DNA of 64,000 nucleotides from Streptomyces sp. NBC_01231 (GTDB taxonomy: Bacteria; Actinomycetota; Actinomycetes; Streptomycetales; Streptomycetaceae). This document shows positions 36,810 through 45,949 of the stretch, piece by piece. The DNA is taken from the NCBI GenBank assembly GCA_035999765.1, contig CP108521.1, positions 7,998,001 to 8,062,000 on the forward strand, given 5' to 3'. The notes beneath the pieces were generated by a model. That model worked only from the letters and a program-made list of their open reading frames with translations, was not told the DNA's origin and did not search any database. The position numbers were made by a program, and so were the translations under genes. Positions within the stretch are counted from its first letter, which is position 1, and every line of letters starts with the position of its first letter.

Positions 36810-37370
36810 ATGAACAGCAGCAAGCCTCGTCGGCCGGACGTCACGACGGTCGAGATCATCGGTGGTCCAGAAGCGCTCGAGGTCGGCCTTGGCAGCTATG
36901 ACGCCCGGTGGGCGGAGGTCTACCTGCATCACCGGCGTCGGATCCTTGACGCGTTGGCGGCAGTGGACGTCGATGTCGAGCACATTGGATCGACTTCGGT
37001 TCCAGGCCTTGCCGCCAAACCGATTGTTGACATCGTCGTCGCGGTGGCCGACATCACAGCAGAGGAGGACTACCTCGACGGGCTGTTGGCCGCAGGTTAC
37101 GAACTGCGGGTTCGCGAGCCAGGACATCGGCTCGTGCGTACGCCGACTCGCGACGTTCACGTGCACGTATATGAACGAGGGGACGCAGCGGTGCACGAGT
37201 ACCTTCTCTTCCGTGACCACTTGCGCACCAATGCAGACGATCGCGCCCTGTACGAGAGTGTCAAACGAGCTCTGCTCAGCCAGCAGTGGAACGACATGAA
37301 CGACTACGCCGACGCCAAGAACGACGTCATCTTCGCGATCAAGACTCGAGCCAGGGCAACTCGCCAATGA
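36810..37370 (+). CDS. GrpB (UPF0157) family protein
   Basis: 186 residues. Typical nucleotidyltransferase-like core of the GrpB/UPF0157 family: SYDARWAEVYLHHRRRILDA, VEHIGSTSVPGLAAKPIVDI, HVHVYERGDAAVHEYLLFRD, LRTNADDRALYESVKRALL. Some GrpB-family members are associated with nucleotide metabolism, but the role is unsettled. ATG 36810 is chosen; GTG at 36801 nearer AAGGA is possible. Followed at 37506 by a decayed transposase. Confidence 0.88.
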   Translation: MNSSKPRRPDVTTVEIIGGPEALEVGLGSYDARWAEVYLHHRRRILDALAAVDVDVEHIGSTSVPGLAAKPIVDIVVAVADITAEEDYLDGLLAAGYELRVREPGHRLVRTPTRDVHVHVYERGDAAVHEYLLFRDHLRTNADDRALYESVKRALLSQQWNDMNDYADAKNDVIFAIKTRARATRQ

Positions 37371-37505
37371 CACGGGATGGTGTCACGGGTTTGTGATCTG
37401 TGAATCTGTTCGACTGGCGACGGCCTACCGGTGGTTTGTTGACGGCGGGTTCGAGCGGGAGCAGGCCGTGAGTGGAGGCGTCAACTACGGTCTGGGGAGC
37501 CCGAG

Positions 37506-38950
37506 ATGACGAAGCGGCTGCCGTGTCCGCCTGCACCGGGTCCGCTGGAAGCGTACGCCGTCCTTTTCGATGATCTCTTCGGGACGCTGGCGCAGCGGCG
37601 GGGCTTTCGCGAGTTCCTGGCCGGGCTGTTGTTGCCGCGGGACCGCAACAAGACACTGACATGCCTGGCCGGCACGGAGCCCGTCGTGGGTGCCCAGCAT
37701 GCGGCGGTGCAGCGCCTGCACTTCTTCCTGTCCGAGTCAACCTGGGACGGCGGGCAGATCAATGCCCGCCGCCTGCAGTTGTTGCTGGCCGACCCGGCCA
37801 CGGCACCGCATGACGGCGGGGTGCGGGTAATCGACGATTCCGGGGATCGCAAGGACGGCGGCCCGACCGCCCATGTGGGCAAGCAGTACCTCGGCTCGGT
37901 CGGGAAGATCGACCGCGGCGTGGTCGCGGTGACCACCTGCTGGGCCGACGAACGCCTCTACTACCCGCTGCATGCCGTGCCCTACACCCCCGCCCACCAC
38001 TTTCACTCACGGGAAGAATGACCCGGCCTTCCGCACCAAGTTGCAGATCGGGGCCACCCTGGCCAACGCGGCGACGACAGCGGGCGTCAAGTTCCGTGCG
38101 GTCGTCGCCGACTGCGCCTACGGCGACCACAACACCTTCCGCGCTGAACTGTCCGACGCCCGCCTGCCGTTCGTGATGGCCCTCAAACGCGGCCACGGTG
38201 CCTGGCAGTACAAGGACGCCTTCCGGCCCGTCGATGCCGCTCGCGAGCTGGCCTGGTATGGCCCTGAACAGAGCGGCGACTGGCAGCCTGTGACCCGCAC
38301 CTTCCGCAACGGACGCACCACGACCTGGTGGGCCGCCGACGCCCGGCTGGGCTGGTGGGGACCCGACGGCGTGATCCGGCTCGTGGTGGCCACCACCGAC
38401 CCGGCCACCCTGCCCGAGACGTCCACCTGGTACCTGGCCACCAACCTGCCCCGGCCCGGATCACCCGCGCGGCACACAGCCGCCACCCGGCCGCCGATCT
38501 CACCGAAGTGGTACGGCTCTACGGCCTGCGGCACTGGGTCGAGCAGAGCTACAAACAAGTCAAGGACGAACTCGGCTGGGCCGACTTCCAGGTCCGCTCC
38601 GACACCGCGATCCGCCGCCACCAGACCCTCGTGAACTGTGCGTTCAGCTTCTGCTGGAACACCTGGTTCACCCCCAACCCACCCACCCCCGCCCACTCCG
38701 GTCGGCCCACCACCCGAGCCTGACGCGCCGCCAGGACGGGCAGAGAGGGGGAGAAACCGGGTCCCAGCAGCCCCGAACGGCCTGCTGGCCCCAGGCCATC
38801 CGAGCCGTCCGTGGCTGGCTGATGCCCTGGGCCACACTGCAACGCTACTGGCGGGCCTGGACGACCAAGCCCCCGCCCACAGCACTACAGGAACTGATCA
38901 ACACCGTCGGCACCGGCAGACCCCTGGACCTCTACATCCCGACCTTACAA
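37506..38950 (+). pseudogene. IS701-family transposase, several frameshifts
   Basis: Frame 1 (37506-38021): FDDLFGTLAQRRGFREFLAG, GVRVIDDSGDRKDGGPTAHV, VGKQYLGSVGKIDRGVVAVT. Frame 2 (to about 38460): FRAVVADCAYGDHNTFRAEL, FVMALKRGHGAW. Frame 3: LYGLRHWVEQSYKQVKDELG, then another shift to WPQAIRAVRGWLMPWATLQR, ending near DLYIPT. At least three breaks (near 38005, 38460, 38725), so the transposase is dead. The DDE residues are spread over the frames. Confidence 0.88.
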
Positions 38951-38999
38951 ACCACCGCTAGTACTACCAGTCAGAAATCGTTGCCTGAGCTGGTTCTTC

Positions 39000-39124
39000 T
39001 TCGGTAGTGGCAGCGGCGGGCTGCGGCTTGGTGTCGTCTGCGCCAGAGGGACCAGTTCAGGGCGTGTGTAACGGGTCCGAGGCGGGGTGTGGGGCGGGGC
39101 AGCAGAGCGTCCAGGAGTCGGCTG
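39000..39124 (-). repeat. 3'-end remnant of an IS701-type element (copy R1)
   Basis: Matches 40198-40310 almost exactly from TTCGGTAGTGGCAGC to CCAGGAGTCGGC, except for an 11-12 base tandem insertion (TGTGGGGCGGGG). It contains only the transposase C-terminal end and element terminus. With the second copy it brackets the thioesterase gene. Confidence 0.82.
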
Positions 39125-39226
39125 GATCGAGTCCCAGAATCGGAGCATTACTCCGCAGGCGCGGATCGGGCCCAGTGGCGCCGCAATGCCGGGATGAACC
39201 TGGGCCTGTCCCCGAGAGGACTGTGG

Positions 39227-40078
39227 TCAGTCCGCCGTCGGGGCCGCCTTCAGGGCTTCGGAGGTCAGTTCGCCGCGTGGGCCGACGGCGTCGGCCACGC
39301 TCAGGCAGGTGCTGTCGTGGAAGATACCGAGTTCGTAGTGCACGGAGTCGGCGTCGACGGAGCGGACCGTTAGCCCGATCTCGTAGTCGCCCGGGTAGGT
39401 CACCTCACCGAGATACTGGATCTGGTATGACGAAGGGGGCAGATCTGGCACCGAGCCCGCGCCACTTGTCCCAATCGAGTGCGAGGTGAAGGTGGCGACG
39501 GCCTCGTCGTACCAAGTGGTCAATGCGATGAAGTTGACGTGCTGGTTGGAGTCGACGTCACCGATCCGGGAACGCAGCGTGGCCCAATGCGAGTAGTGGG
39601 CACGTTGCAGGCGTTCAGGGCGTGGACGGGCAGCTGCCGACGTAGCTGTCTCCGGTAGCTGCATCTCGTCGAGATCGGCGATCAGCTCGTCCGGAAGCTG
39701 GAGGGGCCCCGAGTTGTCGGCCAGCACGACGGTGGCGTCGCCACCGCCCACATGCTTGCCGTCGACCATGATCGCCTGTTCGAAGGTGAATGAGGAGTGC
39801 CCGATCCGGCGAACGCCGGTGTGCACTTGCACGTGGGTACCGGTCGGGCCGGCCGGAGCAAGCCGGTTGACCCGTTGGCCGACGAGCAAGATCTGGTACG
39901 TCCCGAAACCACCCTTACCAATGAGGCGTTCGAAGCGGTGCAGCCGCAGCCGGATCCGGGCGTCTTCCAGCCAGCGCGCCATGCCGATTGTGCTTGCCGA
40001 GCCGTTCCGACCAAGATCGGCCTGTCGCACCCGGACATCGATCTGGATACCGAGCCTCTGGCCGTCAGAAGTGTTCAT
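39227..40078 (-). CDS. Double-hotdog acyl-CoA/acyl-ACP thioesterase-like protein
   Basis: 283 residues with two hotdog domains: domain 1 from VRQADLGRNGSASTIGMARW (residues about 16-35) to VVLADNSGPLQLP; domain 2 from RIGDVDSNQHVNFIALTTWYDEA to HDSTCLSVADAVGPRG. The domain-2 D-x-N-x-H-V-N motif is the active-site loop of 4-hydroxybenzoyl-CoA-type thioesterases. Probably hydrolyses acyl thioesters; substrate unknown. Start ATG 40078 has a weak ribosome site. Bracketed by two IS701 3' remnants, suggesting it moved with them. Confidence 0.82.
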   Translation of the reverse strand: MNTSDGQRLGIQIDVRVRQADLGRNGSASTIGMARWLEDARIRLRLHRFERLIGKGGFGTYQILLVGQRVNRLAPAGPTGTHVQVHTGVRRIGHSSFTFEQAIMVDGKHVGGGDATVVLADNSGPLQLPDELIADLDEMQLPETATSAAARPRPERLQRAHYSHWATLRSRIGDVDSNQHVNFIALTTWYDEAVATFTSHSIGTSGAGSVPDLPPSSYQIQYLGEVTYPGDYEIGLTVRSVDADSVHYELGIFHDSTCLSVADAVGPRGELTSEALKAAPTAD

Positions 40079-40197
40079 GCATGATCACCCTAGAGCAGCG
40101 TCAACTTCGCTGCCAGGTCGGACAGGACATACCACACGACCAGGTCCAGTTGCTCCAAGCCGCACCGCGACTGTGCGCAGCGCCGACGATCTTGCCT

Positions 40198-41060
40198 TTT
40201 CGGTAGTGGCAGCGGCGGGCTGCGGCTTGGTGTCGTCTGCGCCAGAGGGACCAGTTCAGGGCGTGTGTAACGGGTCCGAGGCGGGGCAGCAGAGCGTCCA
40301 GGAGTCGGCGGACTTCTGCCGGGGTGAAGTGAATGGTGCTGATGGGGTCGTTTCTGCGGCTCCCCTTTCAGTGGTCGGGGCTGCGACAGCGGCCAGGAAC
40401 GTGTGGGCGAGCACGGCCAGGGTGATGTGCCGGTACCAGCCCGGGTAGCGGCGGATTTCGTACTCGTCGAGGCCGTATTCGTCCTTCGCTGCCTGGAAGG
40501 CTTCCTCGAGCGCCCAGCGCACCCCGGCGATCCTGACCAGTTCGGGGATAAGGGTGCTGTTCGGTGGGACGGTCCCGTCAAAGACATCGATCACCGGCAG
40601 ACGGGCTGCTGCCCAGTCGTCGGTACGCGGGCCTTTTGGCACCGTCGCCGCAGGAACGTCGTTCCCCTGCCTTGTCGGGAGCGCCGGCGATGGCCTGGCC
40701 GATACGGCCGAAGGGAACGTGCAGTTGCTGGGACTTCAACACGGCCAGGACGTAGCCGACACCGGCTTCCTCCAGGGTGCGGCGCATGGGCCATTCCTGT
40801 CCGTAGGCGCAGTCGCCCGTCGCCCGGGCGACGGGGAGTGGCGAAGCAAGAGACCGCAGGATCATCGCGCGGGCCATTTCTCCCTTGGTCGCGAAGCCAC
40901 GACTGTCAGGGACTTTCGCCGCCCGGTACCGGTCCGCCTCCGCAGTCCAGGACCTGGGCAGCTAAAGCTTCCGGTCCACCAGAGCCCTTTCTCCTGAGGA
41001 GGCATACGCGACGAAGCTCCCGATCTGGTAGGACACCGGCTCGCGGTAATGATCGTGAGC
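40198..41060 (-). pseudogene. IS701-family transposase remnant (copy R2), frameshifted
   Basis: Pieces in different frames from 5' to 3' (minus strand): SYQIGSFVAYASSGERALVD, then FATKGEMARAM, then GDCAYGQEWPMRRTLEEAGV, GYVLAVLKSQQLHVPFGRIG, then RLPVIDVFDGTVPPNSTLIP, RWALEEAFQAAKDEYGLDEY and PGWYRHITLAVLAHTFLAAV. This is an IS701-type transposase of a different subgroup from the one at 37.5 kb. It is 5' truncated and has several frame breaks. Its 3' end is duplicated at 39000-39124. Confidence 0.85.
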
Positions 41061-41609
41061 CGCGACGGGGCCGGTCTCACCCGGAGAGGGTGTGCGGGTC
41101 AGCTTCGACGCCGTCGAGGGCTCGCGTGAGCGGAGCGGCATCGGGGGTTCGAGCCATCGGACCACTCCTCCCTGATTCAGGCGATGCCGACATCGCCTGG
41201 TCTGCCCACGTGTGAAAAGCACGGCGAAATCCGGCTCTCCCACACAGAGATCACCGAGCTGATCGCCCCGCGCACCGACGCCCTGCCAGGAGGGCTTCGG
41301 ACAGCGAGCGGCGGAGTGTGGCTGCACCGTGGCAGGCCCATCAGCCACGGCTCGAACGCCACGCATCCGACCGCGAGCTGGTCGCCGCGCCGGAGCCGGT
41401 CAACCTGAGGTTTGGTTCGGCGGCATCGCGCTGTTCGATCCGTTCACCACCGCGCGATGCGGGACACCTCCCGAGGGTCCGATCAGCATCAACGCCGTGA
41501 TCGCCGCACCGTCGTACGGACCCTGATCGCCACGTGATGACGGGCGACTCGCTGAGCGGGGGTTTCGCCGAGGCGTGACTCAGGTCACGTTGCGCGAGGT
41601 GGCTTCGTT
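41061..41609. other. No gene recognised
   Basis: About 550 bp between the transposase remnant and operator pair B. Short open frames only. Confidence 0.45.
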
Positions 41610-41642
41610 CGCCACTTGATGTCAAGATGTCACTTAGTGACG
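41610..41642 (+). promoter_or_regulatory. Operator pair B upstream of the DUF3159 gene
   Basis: CGCCACTTGATGTCA (41610-41624), three bases AGA, TGTCACTTAGTGACG (41628-41642). Starts 18 bp apart, as in A2, and ending 41 bp before the DUF3159 start. Confidence 0.82.
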
Positions 41643-41683
41643 CTTAATTTGCCCCCAAGACGAACCCGGAAGAGCTGATCACC

Positions 41684-42361
41684 ATGCAGACCACCAGTCC
41701 CCAGGAGGCGGCGATCGACATGCAGGCGGCAGACCAACGGACGAAGAAGTCGGCGCTCGAACAGGCGGGCGGCACCAAGGGGGTCATCTACTCGGCGCTG
41801 CCCGCCGTGGTGTTCGTCGTCGCCAACAACGCCAGGGGACTCAAGGTGGGCGTCCTCGCCGCCCTGCTCGTCGCCTTGGGCATCGCGGTGCAGCGGCTGA
41901 TGCGCAAGGAGTCGATCCAGCCCGCGCTCGGCGGCATGTTCGGCGTGGCGATCGCCGCCGGCATCTCCTGGTACACGGGATCCGCCAAGGACTTCTTCCT
42001 CATCGGCATCTGGCTGAGCCTGGTCGGCGCCGTCACCTTCGTCCTCTCCGTGGTGCTGCGCTGGCCCCTGGCCGGCCTGATCTGGAACTCGACGACCGGC
42101 AAGGGAACCGTCTGGCGGGTCGACAAGCGTTCGCGGTTCTACTACGACATCGCCACCCTGGTGCTGGCCGCCATCTTCGGCGCCCGGTTCGCCGTCCAGC
42201 AGTACCTCTACCAGGCCGACGAGGTCGGCTCCCTGGGCTTCGCCAAGATCGCCATGGGCTACCCGCTCCTCGCCGTCGGCTTCCTGGTCGTCGCCTGGGC
42301 CGCCCGGGCTTCCGACAAGCGACTGAAGGCCGTAGGGCTGCTGCCCGCCAAGCGCAGCTAA
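41684..42361 (+). CDS. DUF3159 membrane protein
   Basis: 225 residues with about six membrane segments (VIYSALPAVVFVVANNARGL; VGVLAALLVALGIAVQRL; ALGGMFGVAIAAGISW; DFFLIGIWLSLVGAVTFVLS; ATLVLAAIFGARFAVQ; YPLLAVGFLVVAWAA). The pattern GG-x-KG-V-x-(S/T)-x-LP at the N-terminus and SAKDFFL in the middle match DUF3159 of actinobacteria. Function unknown. ATG 41684 with GGAAGAG upstream. Under operator pair B; a strong hairpin separates it from the TetR2 gene. Confidence 0.85.
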   Translation: MQTTSPQEAAIDMQAADQRTKKSALEQAGGTKGVIYSALPAVVFVVANNARGLKVGVLAALLVALGIAVQRLMRKESIQPALGGMFGVAIAAGISWYTGSAKDFFLIGIWLSLVGAVTFVLSVVLRWPLAGLIWNSTTGKGTVWRVDKRSRFYYDIATLVLAAIFGARFAVQQYLYQADEVGSLGFAKIAMGYPLLAVGFLVVAWAARASDKRLKAVGLLPAKRS

Positions 42362-42386
42362 CCGACGCCCTCCCCGCTCCCCGTCC

Positions 42387-42418
42387 GTGCCGGACGGGCC
42401 CCACGGCCCGTCCGGCAC
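42387..42418 (+). terminator. Perfect 14-bp hairpin after the DUF3159 gene
   Basis: GTGCCGGACGGGCC / GGCCCGTCCGGCAC with loop CCAC, 26 bp after the stop. Confidence 0.88.
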
Positions 42419-42589
42419 ACGCGTCCGCACCGCGGAGCGACCACGGCCGATTTGGGCGTCGTCTCTTGTGGGGTTGCCGACCTCCGCACCGCCGCTGCGA
42501 GCACACGGCCGGGCACTTCCAGGCCCTTCGCCGGCATAGCCGCAGCTGAACGACGTCTTTGTCCCACGGCCGAATGACGAGGTGACCCC

Positions 42590-43243
42590 ATGCAGGTGAG
42601 CAATCGCGTCGGACCTGGGATGAGCGAGCAGCGGGGCTGCCGGATCCGGTTGGAGATCTCTCGGGAGGCGTCGCGTCTCTTCTGGGAGCAGGGCGTTGCC
42701 GCGACCAGCGGTGACCAGATCGGCGAAGCAGTGGGCCTGTCGACGCGTACCATCTGGCGGCACTTCCGGAGCAAGGAGAGCTGCGCCGAACCGATCATCT
42801 TGCATGGCGTCGCGTGGGAGATGGCCGCCCTGCGCCGCTGGAAACCCGAACTCTCCCTCGATGACCATCTCGCCGATGAGATGAGCAGGCATGGCCGCGA
42901 CGCCGACAGGGCGGAGCGCGCCGACGACGCGCTCGCGATGAAGATGATCGCGCTCAGCAGCAGGGAGCCCGCGCTCCGCACGGTCTGGCTGATGGCCTGT
43001 GACCAGGTAGAACGTGAGCTGGCCGGGAGCATCGCCGACCGACTTGACCTGCCGGCCGAGGACATCAGGGTGCAGGTGCACGCGGCGGCTGCCTCGGGCG
43101 CCCTACGAGTCGTCAACGAGGAGATCGGCGACGCCCTGCTCGGCGGTGCCGACGTGCGCCAGTTCGCACATGCGCACCAGCTCCTGGCCCAGGCGATCCG
43201 CAGTGCCACGGGAGGCGCCGTGGGGGACGCGGCTACGACCTGA
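42590..43243 (+). CDS. TetR family regulator TetR2, paralog of TetR1
   Basis: 217 residues, collinear with TetR1 at 29658 throughout: RIRLEISREASRLFWEQGVA, SGDQIGEAVGLSTRTIWRHF, RSKESCAEPI in the DNA-binding part; TVWLMACDQVERELAGSIAD and the C-terminal IRSATGGAVGD in the ligand part. The recognition-helix region is identical to TetR1, so both should read the same operator. ATG at 42590 has GAGGTGA upstream. No operator pair was found in its own upstream 200 bp. Between the DUF3159 gene and an MFS exporter. Confidence 0.92.
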   Translation: MQVSNRVGPGMSEQRGCRIRLEISREASRLFWEQGVAATSGDQIGEAVGLSTRTIWRHFRSKESCAEPIILHGVAWEMAALRRWKPELSLDDHLADEMSRHGRDADRAERADDALAMKMIALSSREPALRTVWLMACDQVERELAGSIADRLDLPAEDIRVQVHAAAASGALRVVNEEIGDALLGGADVRQFAHAHQLLAQAIRSATGGAVGDAATT

Positions 43244-43480
43244 GATCCGTACGCGACGACCCCGTCAGGTCGCACAAACACCGGCATTGAGTGTCCCGTT
43301 CGGCATGCGCCTGAGCGGGCTGCCCGCGCTGTTCGCCGTGTGTGACACAGGCCGGGTGGCAGGTCGATCCACCGGCGCCGGATCGGATACCGCCCGTTCC
43401 CGATCCCTCGAAGCATTCCCGTCAGGTGGCGCTCCGTACCCAGTGTGTACGCCACCTGCTGTCCTTGATTGGAAGACTCA

Positions 43481-45265
43481 GTGACTACCGACTATTCCCC
43501 TGCGACGAAGCCGGAAGCGGTGACGATGCCGCCCCGGCAGGTGCTTCAGACGGTTTCCGGGCTGGTGGCCGGTTTGTTCGTCGCCATCCTCGCCGGAACC
43601 GTGGTGGCCAACGCGCTGCCCCGGATCACCGCCGAGTTGGGGGCGAGCCAATCCTCGTACACCTGGGTGATCATCGCGGAGCTGCTGGCCATGACGGCCA
43701 CCGTTCCGTTGTGGGGCAAGCTGTCCGACCTCTACAGCAAGAAGCTGCTCCTTCAGATGTCGCTGGGCATGTTCGTGGTCGGCTCGCTCGTGGCCGGGTT
43801 CTCCCAGGGTGTCGGCATGCTGATCTTCAGCCGGGTGGTGCAGGGCGTGGGGGCCGGCGGACTCACGGCACTGACGCAGGTCGTGATGGCGGCCGTCATC
43901 CCCCCGCGGAAGCTGGGCAGGTACTCCGGCGTCTTCGGCGCCGTCTTCTCCGGCGCAACCGTGGCCGGCCCGCTGATCGGTGGCCTCCTGGTGGACACCT
44001 CCTGGCTCGGGTGGCGGTGGTGCTTCTTCATTGGTGTGCCCTTCGCGCTCCTTGCCATCGCGCTGCTGCAGCGCACACTGGACCTTCCGCACGTCCGCCG
44101 CGACGTGAAGATCGACTGGCTCGGTGCCTTCCTGATCGTCGCCGGTGTCAGCGCGCTGCTCATCTGGGTCTCGATGGCGGGCAGCACGTTCGACTGGTTC
44201 TCCTGGCAGGCGGCCGCCCTGGTCGGTGGCGGCACGCTGCTGCTGGCGGCGGCCGTCCGGGTCGAGTCCCGGGCCACCCAGCCGATCATCCCGCTGAGCA
44301 TCTTCCGTAACCGCACCGTGGCGCTGACCAGCCTGGCCTCCCTGCTGGTCGGTGTCGGCCTCTTCGGCGGCACCGTCTTCCTCTCGCAGTTCTTCCAGGT
44401 GGCCATGGGCAAGTCGCCCACGACCGCCGGTCTGATGAGTCTGCCGCTGATCCTGGGATCGCTCGCCGCCTCCACGTTCGCCGGACACCGGGTCAGCGCG
44501 ACCGGCAGGTGGAAGCGGTACCTCGTGGCAGGCACCGTCCTCATGACCGCCGGCCTCGCCCTGCTGGCCACCATCGGATCCCACACGCCCTTCGTTCTGC
44601 TGAGCGTCTACATGGCCGTCCTGGGGACCGGCGTCGGCATGCTGATGCAGAACCTGGTCCTCGCCGCGCAGAACGACGTGCCCGCCGACACTCTGGGCAG
44701 CGCGACCTCCGTCCTGTCCTTCTCGCGCAGCATGGGCGGGACCGTGGGCACCAGCGTCCTGGGGGCGGTCCTCGCCCACCGCGTCGCCACCGAACTTGCC
44801 GACAGCCGCGCGCCGGCAGGTGACACGCCGGGAGGCGGAGCCGGGCACGGTGTCCCCGACGCGACGACCCTGCCCGCCCCGGTGCGTGCGCTCGTGGAGA
44901 ACGCCTACGGCATCGCCACCGCAGAGCTCTTCTTCTGGGCCACCCCGTTCGCCCTGCTGGCACTGATCGCCGTCCTGTTCATCGAAGAGAAGCCACTCAA
45001 GACGACCACCAGCACGGAGCGACTCGCCGAGGAGAGCGCCCTCGCCGCCGGCGGCCGCGCCCTCCCGACCCCCACCGACACACCCCGTGCCGACCTCGCC
45101 GAGGCGTCGACCAGAGGCAGTGGAGGGTGCCTAGGCGCCACCCGCCTGCTTGGCCGGCGACCGTCGCGACGCGTCGGGTCGCCCGTGATCGCGACGAGGT
45201 CGACCAGCGAGCCGGAGCCGCAGTGTCGAGTGTCAGGTCGACGCAGTGCGGAGCGAGAGCGGTGA
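43481..45265 (+). CDS. MFS exporter, DHA2 (14-TM) family, with non-native C-terminal tail
   Basis: 594 residues. DHA2 drug:H+ antiporter pattern: LFVAILAGTVVANALPRITA (motif D1), WVIIAELLAMTATVPLWGKL and SDLYSKKLLLQ (motif A), IFSRVVQGVGAGGLTALTQV, GAVFSGATVAGPLIGGLLVD (motif C), followed by about nine more membrane segments to LLALIAVLFIEEKPL. GTG 43481 (GGAAGA upstream) is preferred to TTG 43469. The last 40-50 residues (Ser/Arg rich) are antisense to an oxidoreductase remnant, so the natural C-terminus was probably lost. Likely regulated by the upstream TetR2, by position. Confidence 0.9.
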   Translation: MTTDYSPATKPEAVTMPPRQVLQTVSGLVAGLFVAILAGTVVANALPRITAELGASQSSYTWVIIAELLAMTATVPLWGKLSDLYSKKLLLQMSLGMFVVGSLVAGFSQGVGMLIFSRVVQGVGAGGLTALTQVVMAAVIPPRKLGRYSGVFGAVFSGATVAGPLIGGLLVDTSWLGWRWCFFIGVPFALLAIALLQRTLDLPHVRRDVKIDWLGAFLIVAGVSALLIWVSMAGSTFDWFSWQAAALVGGGTLLLAAAVRVESRATQPIIPLSIFRNRTVALTSLASLLVGVGLFGGTVFLSQFFQVAMGKSPTTAGLMSLPLILGSLAASTFAGHRVSATGRWKRYLVAGTVLMTAGLALLATIGSHTPFVLLSVYMAVLGTGVGMLMQNLVLAAQNDVPADTLGSATSVLSFSRSMGGTVGTSVLGAVLAHRVATELADSRAPAGDTPGGGAGHGVPDATTLPAPVRALVENAYGIATAELFFWATPFALLALIAVLFIEEKPLKTTTSTERLAEESALAAGGRALPTPTDTPRADLAEASTRGSGGCLGATRLLGRRPSRRVGSPVIATRSTSEPEPQCRVSGRRSAERER

Positions 45266-45420
45266 GGCGCTGTGCTAGACCGGGGCCGTAGGTGGTGGGA
45301 ACGGCGCCGAGAGAGGTGGGGAGTGGTTGCGTTCACTGGCTGTCCCGATCACGGTGGCACCTTGTGCTGCCGCGATCTCGACTGCCGCGCTCCCCACGCC
45401 TCCCTCGACGACCTCGACGA
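45165..45420 (-). pseudogene. Zinc-binding/quinone oxidoreductase remnant
   Basis: Minus-strand fragments in shifting frames: GGVGSAAVEIAAAQGATVIG, TASERNH, then LGAVPTTYGPGLAQRLTALA, then GSLVDLVAITGDPT. These are consecutive pieces of the NADPH-binding half of a quinone-oxidoreductase-like (MDR) enzyme. It is truncated at both ends and overlaps the 3' end of the MFS gene on the opposite strand. Confidence 0.7.
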
Positions 45421-45435
45421 CCTCGACGAGGAGGG

Positions 45436-45815
45436 TGCGCCCCGCAGGTCCAGGTCGCGCAGTCGGTTTAGGCCGCGACGCACGAGGATGCGGTGGCCGG
45501 CGCCACGGTGGCGGCGTGCAGCCGCTCAAGTTCTGCGGCGAGCCGGGCAGGCCCGTACTTGGTCTGCCGCCGCAGCGCTTCCACCAGGTCGGCGATGCCC
45601 TCGTTGGTGCGCGTAGGGCTGGCAGACGGTCGGGAGGAGTGGCCGAGCAGGCCGTCCTCGCCGTGTGTCCGCCATCGGGCATACCACTTCGCCAGGCAGC
45701 GACGCGAGATCTCGGCTTCCGCCGCGATGTGCGCGATGGGGCGCCCAGCGTCGACACGTAGGCGCAACCGGAGACGCCCTTCCGGGGTGAGGGGCGCGTT
45801 CGCGTGCACAGTCAT
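45436..45815 (-). pseudogene. IS481 family transposase N-terminal fragment
   Basis: Begins MTVHANAPLTPEGRLRLRLR with HTH IAHIAAEAEISRRCLAKWYA, RWRTHGEDGLLGHSSRPSAS, TKYGPARLAAELERLH; a frameshift near 45490 leads to HRILVRRGLNRLRDLDL, where it ends. The catalytic domain is absent. It differs from the IS481 copy at 22 kb. Confidence 0.82.
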
Positions 45816-45949
45816 GACCCACCGTGTGCCGCAGCTCGTGCTGCGGCACGCGGGCCTTCGTTCGTATCGAGCAGGATCATCGAGCAGCCCCGGAGTGGGA
45901 CGGGCACGACGCGATCGGGCATCCAGACCTTGGACGTGCCCGCCTGGGA

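Noticed and set aside
42420..42589. TGTCACTTAGTGACA-type operator upstream of TetR2
   Set aside because: Looked for and not found; only the DUF3159 gene upstream has the pair.
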